From: a virus
IMG/VR virus record: IMGVR_UViG_3300044635_001461
Span: 1-36,144 of that record
DNA length: 36,144 nucleotides
Strand: one strand, 5' to 3'
A program made the translations under genes and the position numbers. Position 1 is the stretch's first letter. Each line of letters opens with the position of its first letter. The notes beneath the pieces were generated by a model that did not search any database, was not told where the DNA came from, and was given only the letters and a program-made list of their open reading frames with translations. Shown here one piece after another: positions 24,787-31,556 of the stretch.

Positions 24787-25390
24787 ATTTTTCTTCGTAT
24801 TCTTTTATCTTAGGGGTCAGTTCATCTAATCGTATATCAATAACCCCTATATCTTTAATTAAATCTTCAAATATTTTATTGTAATCTATATTGCCATCCC
24901 ATTTTTCAAATGATCCATCTTCTTCAAGAAATGTAACATCTTTATCTTTATTTTCTTCACAGAACTTTTTACTTTCTTCAAACTTTTTCTTATAATCTTC
25001 TAAAATACTACGTTCATTTTTTAAATCCTGCAGTTCATTATAGACATCAAACATACCCATCAATTTTAACTCAGTTTGAAAATTAATAAAACAGTCGTAA
25101 CAATATCCAGTTTTAGGCCAAACTCGGTCGTCCAAATAATTGCCCCATCGAACATCCATATTACACGTTTTACAACGTTTTTCATTAATAATCGTGGCAC
25201 GTTTTGAAACTCTGCGTTTACTATTATTCTTCCAAACCCATTTGTGTCCTTGACTATCCTCCCATTCTTCACCTTCTTTGCGTTTATTGTTCTCCAAATT
25301 GGCATCGTAGCCAACTTGTACGAATGGACGATTGCCTTCTAGGTAATCTTTAACGATGCCTAGATTACTTTTACCTGATGCTTTCTTCAT
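24743..25390 (-). CDS. Zinc-ribbon protein overlapping the terminase gene
   Basis: A 215-residue protein whose last 44 nt overlap the start of the large terminase gene in another frame. It has a basic N-terminal half with a Cys4 zinc-binding pattern (Cys73, Cys76, Cys97, Cys100) and a highly charged helical C-terminal half, probably coiled coil, from about residue 115. T4 places the small terminase subunit (gene 16) immediately upstream of gene 17 with a similar overlap, and small terminases are helical oligomers that bind DNA. A packaging role is therefore plausible, but no sequence similarity to gp16 is evident to me, and a homing-type or late transcription factor role cannot be excluded. 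Confidence 0.65.
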   Translation of the reverse strand: MKKASGKSNLGIVKDYLEGNRPFVQVGYDANLENNKRKEGEEWEDSQGHKWVWKNNSKRRVSKRATIINEKRCKTCNMDVRWGNYLDDRVWPKTGYCYDCFINFQTELKLMGMFDVYNELQDLKNERSILEDYKKKFEESKKFCEENKDKDVTFLEEDGSFEKWDGNIDYNKIFEDLIKDIGVIDIRLDELTPKIKEYEEKYESAKSQRNNKTRV

Positions 25391-25408
25391 AACAAATACG
25401 TATTTAAT

Positions 25409-26443
25409 TTATTTCTTAAACTTACTTCCAAGACCTTTTATAATAAAACTTCCTGTAATTTTAAATGGATCACTGTAAATACTTGAATCTCTCACAACTA
25501 TACCTTCGTGTTTTTCTAAATCGCCAATTTCACTGGTAGCATTTTTTAATATTTCGTCTCCCAATTTAATTGTGGTTAAATAAACAATAGTATCATTAAC
25601 TATTTTATTTACATCTTGACCGGCAAAATCTTGACTGATATTTTTACTATCAACCGATTTTAAAAATTGTTCACGGGTAATCAGTGGCGTTTTAAACTGT
25701 AATCCTTTTAACCAGTCTTTCAAAGACTTAGTTACAGCTTCACCTGTGGGATACAACGTAACTGATTGCGTCAAAACACTCGCTAGGTTTGGTTTTGATT
25801 TGAAAGTAGTATCAACACTACCCAATACCTTAAAACCACTCTTCATAGCAACCACATTTAATTTGTTTATATAAGATTGCATAGCTGTTTTATCATACGG
25901 TATTTCAACAGCTTCTCTTGATTTAACACTTCCATCTTTACCAAAAGTTTTTGGCTTAATTTCTTTTAACCCGTGAATAGCTAAAAAGTTTCCAATTTCT
26001 CCATATCCAAGTACATTTGTTTGACCCTCTACATATTCAATGTTGAATAGTATATTAGGATTATCTAATAAACCCAATGTCTTTAACTCAGTTTGTGTAG
26101 ATGAAATTGCTGCGTCGAATATATTAATAACTTTAGCCCCTATATTGACAAATCCATGACCAGCTCCAAATCTTGTTTGTAAGTCCTCAGGTCGCATTCC
26201 TTTAATATCAAGCGGTTTTGCTGATCCACGATCCATTACAAATTGACCGTTTACCATACGAATACTTGCATTAACACCGTCAATCTTTACACTGCCAGCT
26301 CCTTGTTTTAAAGATTTAACTGATTTTGCAAATACATCTACCAATTTAGCGCCTGTATCGGCAAAATCAAATGGGTGTGCCATATGTCCACCAACACCGC
26401 CTTCACTAATTACTTCGTTTAATATATTATTTAGTCTTATCAT
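25409..26443 (-). CDS. DNA/RNA ligase-like nucleotidyltransferase with capsid-targeting-like N-terminus
   Basis: A 344-residue protein with the motifs of the covalent nucleotidyltransferase superfamily (ligases and capping enzymes). Motif I is KIDG at 53-56, with Lys53 the AMP-accepting residue. A DRGSAKPLDIKG stretch follows at 71-82, then a motif III-like FNIEYVEG at 133-140. Motif IV is EGIVVRD at 313-319, and a motif V-like segment is FKITGSFIIKG at 327-337. The N-terminus after the leader has GGVGGHMAHPFDF, shared by ligase-like proteins of T4-like environmental phages. The leader MIRLNNILNEV carries L-N-E at 8-10 and I-S-E at 12-14, fitting prohead-protease sites, so the enzyme may be packaged. 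Substrate (DNA nick, RNA end or other) cannot be read from sequence. It overlaps the previous gene by 17 nt. Confidence 0.75.
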   Translation of the reverse strand: MIRLNNILNEVISEGGVGGHMAHPFDFADTGAKLVDVFAKSVKSLKQGAGSVKIDGVNASIRMVNGQFVMDRGSAKPLDIKGMRPEDLQTRFGAGHGFVNIGAKVINIFDAAISSTQTELKTLGLLDNPNILFNIEYVEGQTNVLGYGEIGNFLAIHGLKEIKPKTFGKDGSVKSREAVEIPYDKTAMQSYINKLNVVAMKSGFKVLGSVDTTFKSKPNLASVLTQSVTLYPTGEAVTKSLKDWLKGLQFKTPLITREQFLKSVDSKNISQDFAGQDVNKIVNDTIVYLTTIKLGDEILKNATSEIGDLEKHEGIVVRDSSIYSDPFKITGSFIIKGLGSKFKK

Positions 26444-27200
26444 ATGGTTTTAAAAATGTTTTATCAAATACAGGAATTGCTTTTTTGTAAGAACTCTTTG
26501 TTTCATCAAGAGCATTATCTGTAAATTGCCAATTCCAAAATAATTCATTTGGCGTTTTGAATCCAAAAAATTGTAATACTTCTTTTTGTGTTTGAGTAAC
26601 ATCTTTTCCATTCCAATTTTGACCAGTAGCAATAAATCCTGAATCTATATCTTTTACTATATTACTTTCACCCAAAGTAGAATGTCTGTTCTCAATCCAC
26701 GTCAATCTCTCAATTAATTTCTGATAAAAACCGTTGGCTTGTCCCCATCTCACACTAGCAAAAAATAAAACGACATCACTTTCAAATAATTCTTTACTTA
26801 TTTTCCATAATTCATCACTTTTATTATTTATACTAGCCCAGCAACGATGATCACCTGTAGGATTTTTCTCTTTATCTTTTAATGAAGAATCTTTTGTTCC
26901 ACAATGATTTCCCCATTTAGATGATACGTTACCCTCACACGGAAATATGTTTAACTTGGTTGTATCAATCAAAGTTACTTTTTCTTTACCAAGTAATTCT
27001 TGTATTTTAAATGCAAGTTGTGTACTTTTAGCAATATCATCTTTATGTCCACTCCATCTATTACTAGTAGTTAATAATAGTACTTTGTTTTTGGTACGTA
27101 AATAATCTATTGTTTTTTTGTATTTACGAGCATAAAGATCCATATCTTGCTCGCTCTGAGGAAGTTTGGCTTCTAATAATAAATCGGTTAAACTGATCAT
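26427..27200 (-). CDS. Flavodoxin-like NAD(P)H oxidoreductase with capsid-targeting-like N-terminus
   Basis: A 257-residue protein with a flavodoxin-like fold pattern. A beta strand KVLLLTTSNRWSGHKDD at 39-55 gives a phosphate-binding loop. A second strand and helix follow, then ESDVVLFFASVRWGQANGFYQKLIERL near 140-166, which matches the region around the flavin ring in NADPH-dependent FMN reductases. Cys88, Cys100 and Cys120 sit in an insertion like that of iron-sulfur flavoproteins, but the spacing is wider than the classic cluster motif. The leader MISLTDLLLEA has L-L-E at 8-10 followed by Ala, a good prohead-protease site. It overlaps the upstream gene by 4 nt (ATGA) and the ligase-like gene by 17 nt. 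Confidence 0.7.
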   Translation of the reverse strand: MISLTDLLLEAKLPQSEQDMDLYARKYKKTIDYLRTKNKVLLLTTSNRWSGHKDDIAKSTQLAFKIQELLGKEKVTLIDTTKLNIFPCEGNVSSKWGNHCGTKDSSLKDKEKNPTGDHRCWASINNKSDELWKISKELFESDVVLFFASVRWGQANGFYQKLIERLTWIENRHSTLGESNIVKDIDSGFIATGQNWNGKDVTQTQKEVLQFFGFKTPNELFWNWQFTDNALDETKSSYKKAIPVFDKTFLKPYDKTK

Positions 27201-27487
27201 TTTGCTAATTGGTCTAGTTTAGATTGCATAGTCATACCACGTATAACTTCAGGCGTACCACCATTATCTCTATTAAAATAACGCTTATAATTACTTAATG
27301 CTACATCCAATTTAGCTTTATCAATAGTCCCTTCAGATAACATTTTTTTTACCATTTCCAAATTATTAACCACTAATACATTGGTATCAGTGATAACTCT
27401 GTCGATTAATATTAATAGGGATGGATCAATTGATTCTTTAACTTGTGGTTTGGTTAAATCTTCAATGATTTTAGTCAGTCGTATCAT
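27197..27487 (-). CDS. Small helical protein with capsid-targeting-like N-terminus
   Basis: A 96-residue helical protein, first gene of a run that continues through the flavodoxin-like and ligase-like genes to the terminase. The N-terminus MIRLTKIIEDL contains I-I-E at 7-9 and resembles the leaders of the two following genes, especially MIRLNNILNEV. The remainder (about 20-96) is helical with no recognised motif. The ATG is 4 nt from an ATATTTATA motif, and only about 24 nt separate it from the T-run of the upstream terminator. It may be an internal head protein; this is inference. Confidence 0.6.
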   Translation of the reverse strand: MIRLTKIIEDLTKPQVKESIDPSLLILIDRVITDTNVLVVNNLEMVKKMLSEGTIDKAKLDVALSNYKRYFNRDNGGTPEVIRGMTMQSKLDQLAK

Positions 27488-27511
27488 AATATATAAATAT
27501 ACCCATCAAAT
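27488..27511 (-). promoter_or_regulatory. Promoter candidate squeezed between terminator and gene start (ATATTTATA)
   Basis: Between the sheath terminator T-run and the ATG at 27487 only about 24 nt remain, containing ATATTTATA at 27500-27492 (minus strand) 4 nt before the ATG. If the terminator works well, the promoter of the following operon must be here or overlap the terminator. This is the best contextual support for the motif as a promoter element. Confidence 0.5.
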
Positions 27512-27540
27512 AAAAAACCCCGCTTATTTCTAAGCGGGGT
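27512..27540 (-). terminator. Rho-independent terminator of the tail sheath gene
   Basis: A perfect 10-bp stem ACCCCGCTTA / TAAGCGGGGT (27517-27526 with 27531-27540) with a 4-nt loop is followed on the minus strand by six T. It lies 22 nt after the sheath stop codon. No T-run is present on the plus side, so it is directional. Confidence 0.92.
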
Positions 27541-27562
27541 TCGTTATTATATTTACTTTAGA

Positions 27563-30500
27563 TTAGGAACTAAAACTAGCACCTGTTGGTAGAATGTTGA
27601 AATCAAGAATAATGAATTCAGCAGTTCTAGTTGGTTGGATGAAGATTTGTCCGTAAAGAACATTACGATCAATCAAGTCAGGAGTATTGTTTTCATCGTC
27701 CATTTTGACTTGGAATGCGTAGATACCGTTACGTTGTTGTACTGATTCCAAGTATGGAGTTACAATACTCAAGAAACGATTTCTTGTAGAAGCAACGTTT
27801 TGTTCGAATACCAAGTAGTTGCTTGAACTTGCGATAAACTTCTTCAAGTTGATCAACAAACGACGTACATTGATACGATCCAAAGCGCTTGGGGCGATTT
27901 GTAGAGTCTTTTGACCCCATACACAGATACCTTGACCGGGGAATGCTGCGATTGGATTTACACGACCTTCGTACAACGTATCACGTTCACCGTGGGTTAC
28001 ACGATCAAGTACTTGTACAGCGGTTGCAATACCACCACGGTTTAGACCTGCTGGAGCGTACCATTCAGCAGCGGAGTTATCGTTAGCAGCGTAAACTGCT
28101 GGTAATACCACTGAAGGAGGAACATTGATAATCTTGTTGGTGTTAGTATCTAGGATCTTAACCCAAGGATAATAAGTACCTACATAATTACTGTCGATTG
28201 TGGCTACACTGTTGATAGCTGCATCAATCAATCCTACGGTTTGATTGCTTGCTGGGAACACTACGTTATCCATAATGTAGAAACAATCTTGACGAGTTTC
28301 ACACATATCGATAACCAATTCAGTTACATAACTGTGTTGTTCACGGAATATACCTGGGGTTACAATCAAGTTGATATCAAATTCATCTGGATTACCGATT
28401 GCAGCAATAGATTGCTTATAAGCGATACTACCAGGACTATTGATATTTGTACAATCTAAACCTTGTGTATTACCAGCTGTAATATTACCACCCACATTGA
28501 TTGGAATTGCTGGCCATTGACCTTCAAATCCGCCTTGGAATCCAAGTACGAACTTACGTAGTCTGACATATGTAGATTCATTTACAGCGTCGTAAACACT
28601 TGGAATACTACCACTCAATGTTGGAGATAGTAATGATCCTGTACTCACGTATGTACCCTGAGCATAGAATTTACTATTTGTTGTACCCCATACCTTATCT
28701 TCTAAATCGAAGTCGATATTTGCACCATTACTATCAGTTGATCCATAGTATGGCAATGGCTTGAAGTATTGCTTAGTGTTATTTTCTACACCTACACCAA
28801 ATGAAGATGTTGGATATAGAGCTTGAATTTCAGTGTCAGTACCTGGTACACTACCAAATACTGTACCTGATGGATACTTACCAGGCCCTAGACCGTAGAT
28901 ACTTGCCTTACTGTATTGTATAGCAGGTACATAACTACTTGCAGTACTATCAATAGGTGTACTATATGATTCAAATCCGTATGGTACGCAACTTACTGGG
29001 TAAGAAACGTCACTGGCTTCAATTCTGATATACTTACTTAATGTGGTAAAATCACCGAATTGAATTATTTTACCAGCATAAGTGATATATGCATATCTGT
29101 TACCAATTCTACGAGCAACATAGTTTGCGGATTCTGGATCCAAATTCAAGTTTTGATAGATTTCCAAATACTTTGGCTTCTTATCAGTATCACTATAAGC
29201 ACGTACTGATAGTGTGAAACTACCCCATTCACTGCCTGGGACAGTACCAGACAACTTAACGTTGCTGATTTCAATCTTGAACTTAGTGTTACTTGGTGTG
29301 CCATCGCTCAAAGTGTGAACTTTGAACAACTTGAACTTAGTTGGTGAAGCGGCTACATCAGCACTACCTTTGAATGGAGCAATCTTTTGACTGTAGATCC
29401 AAGGGGTAGAAGCATTGGTGATGCTAAATTGACTATCGCCGTTATTCAAATCAGTACTATATTGATCGACAAACTTTAGAGGTTCGCCAACAATTGAACT
29501 TCCTGATAGATTGCTTGTGCCTACTTGTAGTTTCCATCCATAAGCACTTGTCTTTTCAGCTACGAACTTCTTGATGCTATCTTCGAATAGAACGTAGTTG
29601 TAAGCAGCTTCAACTTTTTGACCAGCCACTTGTTTATTAGGATTGCCAACGGTTGGATCCATACCAAATACGTCTTTGATATAGTTATTATCGTTTTCAT
29701 TTAAACTGAAGTCGTAGTAACCATATGTACCAGCACTTGTGCCACCAGCTGTATTTGTATAACTATACTTTAATGCCAAGTTGTAAACATTTGCATTAGG
29801 GTCGATTACATTCTTATATGGGAATGTACTACTTGTCAATTGGCTCAATGTTGAGGTATTGAATCCGTATACTTCATAATCATTGCTAAATTGTGTAGAA
29901 GCATTTTGGGTATTTGCTAATACTGACAAGATCAACTTTTGACGACCTGTTAGTACTGGATTACATTGATCTGGGCTTGCATTGTCTTGACTTGTAAATG
30001 CGCCACTATACTTACCGAAGTCACCACTTATCACACCTATTACTTGTAGACCGGCTACACAACTTCCAACACCACGTAGTGAATGGAAACTACCACTTTG
30101 TAGTGTTAGTGTTGTGCCTGCTTCTACATTGAAGTTTGATAAATTGTAAGCGATATTACCATTGAAGTAAGATGAACTTACTAGATCAACGGTTGTTGTA
30201 CTTTCATCAAATGCTGTGGCCACGGATGTTTCGGCATCTATATTTGCGCCTTGTAAACTTGATGTCAACAAGAAGAATTTAGTACCAACTGGCTTTGCAT
30301 TACCATTTGCTAGAGTAGCGGTACTAAATTTACGTACTAATAACCCAGAAGAAACTGTACCGATATCAACTGTTTTATTAGCGTACAAGATACTACCACT
30401 TAACTTACCTACACCGTCAGCGTCATCTGCAGTTACACCACTTGTTACAGCTGCGGATCCGAATTTTACATTCAACGATCCACTGATTGTCATCGTCGAA

Positions 30501-31477
30501 ATATCAATGCGTTGTACCAATTGAATTGAAGAACTCAATCCAGCACCACTCAAACTCGCAGTTGTAAATGATAATGATGAATTTGCACCGTAGTTAGCAA
30601 AAACCAAACCAAATGTATTTGGAGCAGTAAATGATGCGGTTAAGTAATTATTGTTTGAACTATCAAATGTTAGTTTGAACTTACTTGAACCACCACCTCC
30701 GACAGTAACACTACCACTTATACGCGATTTATCAAAATCAAATGCGGCCAAAGAATGATCTACTGAAGATCCCGCTTTTGCAACTTTACCGTTTCTGGCA
30801 ACAACAGAGCTGCTAAACAATTCATAATGTCTTGTGGAAACAACTTTGTATACTTTACCCAAACTGGATGAAGTTGCCAAAGAAGCTGAAAGTGCATTGA
30901 TTCCAGTAACACTTCCGACTGTAGCTAAATATGATGAAATTTCAGCAGTTGTTGCTCTCGTAAATGTAGCTGATCCTGTTATACCACTGCCTACTGAACC
31001 CTTAATTTCAGCCGAACCAGTGATGTTAACAGCGGTACTAGTTTGTTGATAATTAACGTTTGATACATAGTCAGTAGTATCAATATACATAAATGAAGCT
31101 GTTGTGATAGCTCCTTTATCAGCGTTTCTGTCCCAGATACCTGGTTGGGCATATACAATCAATGGATTCTTTTGCCAGTAACCGGTTAGACCACCTACAC
31201 GAACAATAGTAACTATACCTTGTTGTAGTAGATATTCTTTCGCTGTGTATGGTCCATAATACACACCATCAGCGACACCGAATCTTGTTTCCAAGTCGGA
31301 TACGCTGGTTATTGTATTTGGAAAAAACGCTGGTCCGTCAGCGAATGGAGCAATAATTGCTCCTCCAATGTTTGCTACTCCTTGAGCCAGACCGGAGAGG
31401 TCATTTTCACGTGTGAATACACCTGGGCTTACTATATTTTGTGTTGGGGCGAATCTTCCGCCTTCTGTTATTGGCAT
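27563..31477 (-). CDS. Tail sheath protein, T4 gp18-like, greatly enlarged
   Basis: A 1304-residue contractile tail sheath subunit, about twice the length of T4 gp18 (659). The N-terminus has the sheath start VSPGVFTRENDLS, then a GAIIAPFADGPAFFPN stretch, SVSDLETRFG and YLLQQGIVTIVRVGG. The conserved C-terminal part spans about 1000-1304. It includes INLIVTPGIFREQHSYVT, a LIDMCE-type segment, YYPWVKILDTNT, PPSVVLPAVYAANDN, GLNRGGIATAVQVLDRVTHGERDTLYEGRVNPIA, RRLLINLKKFI and LIDRNVLYGQIFIQPTRTAEFIILDFNI. The long middle (about 115-1000) is Ser/Thr/Gly-rich and beta-like, an insertion probably exposed on the tail surface. It has its own leader with AAAGGAT before the ATG and its own terminator. 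The upstream neighbours are glycosyltransferases. Confidence 0.92.
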   Translation of the reverse strand: MPITEGGRFAPTQNIVSPGVFTRENDLSGLAQGVANIGGAIIAPFADGPAFFPNTITSVSDLETRFGVADGVYYGPYTAKEYLLQQGIVTIVRVGGLTGYWQKNPLIVYAQPGIWDRNADKGAITTASFMYIDTTDYVSNVNYQQTSTAVNITGSAEIKGSVGSGITGSATFTRATTAEISSYLATVGSVTGINALSASLATSSSLGKVYKVVSTRHYELFSSSVVARNGKVAKAGSSVDHSLAAFDFDKSRISGSVTVGGGGSSKFKLTFDSSNNNYLTASFTAPNTFGLVFANYGANSSLSFTTASLSGAGLSSSIQLVQRIDISTMTISGSLNVKFGSAAVTSGVTADDADGVGKLSGSILYANKTVDIGTVSSGLLVRKFSTATLANGNAKPVGTKFFLLTSSLQGANIDAETSVATAFDESTTTVDLVSSSYFNGNIAYNLSNFNVEAGTTLTLQSGSFHSLRGVGSCVAGLQVIGVISGDFGKYSGAFTSQDNASPDQCNPVLTGRQKLILSVLANTQNASTQFSNDYEVYGFNTSTLSQLTSSTFPYKNVIDPNANVYNLALKYSYTNTAGGTSAGTYGYYDFSLNENDNNYIKDVFGMDPTVGNPNKQVAGQKVEAAYNYVLFEDSIKKFVAEKTSAYGWKLQVGTSNLSGSSIVGEPLKFVDQYSTDLNNGDSQFSITNASTPWIYSQKIAPFKGSADVAASPTKFKLFKVHTLSDGTPSNTKFKIEISNVKLSGTVPGSEWGSFTLSVRAYSDTDKKPKYLEIYQNLNLDPESANYVARRIGNRYAYITYAGKIIQFGDFTTLSKYIRIEASDVSYPVSCVPYGFESYSTPIDSTASSYVPAIQYSKASIYGLGPGKYPSGTVFGSVPGTDTEIQALYPTSSFGVGVENNTKQYFKPLPYYGSTDSNGANIDFDLEDKVWGTTNSKFYAQGTYVSTGSLLSPTLSGSIPSVYDAVNESTYVRLRKFVLGFQGGFEGQWPAIPINVGGNITAGNTQGLDCTNINSPGSIAYKQSIAAIGNPDEFDINLIVTPGIFREQHSYVTELVIDMCETRQDCFYIMDNVVFPASNQTVGLIDAAINSVATIDSNYVGTYYPWVKILDTNTNKIINVPPSVVLPAVYAANDNSAAEWYAPAGLNRGGIATAVQVLDRVTHGERDTLYEGRVNPIAAFPGQGICVWGQKTLQIAPSALDRINVRRLLINLKKFIASSSNYLVFEQNVASTRNRFLSIVTPYLESVQQRNGIYAFQVKMDDENNTPDLIDRNVLYGQIFIQPTRTAEFIILDFNILPTGASFSS

Positions 31478-31497
31478 AATATTAATATCCTTTCGAA

Positions 31498-31522
31498 GTT
31501 ATATTTAATTTATAAATATAAC
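31498..31522. promoter_or_regulatory. Perfect inverted repeat in the sheath gene leader, overlapping ATATTTATA
   Basis: GTTATATTTA (31498-31507) and TAAATATAAC (31513-31522) are perfect inverted repeats around a 5-nt centre. Sense-strand ATATTTATA (31519-31511) lies inside, 33 nt before the ATG. It could be an operator over a promoter or a leader hairpin; the stem is A/T-rich and weak as RNA. Confidence 0.5.
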
Positions 31523-31556
31523 TGAAAAATCCAAGAACTAACTATTTATTATATCT

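Noticed and set aside
27889-31049. Plus-strand open frames within the sheath gene
   Set aside because: Short, unsupported and opposite a clear sheath reading frame.
5219-31519. T4 late promoters TATAAATA on the plus strand at many sites
   Set aside because: These boxes point away from the adjacent minus-strand genes. The sense-strand reading is ATATTTATA, which is consistent for genes on both strands.
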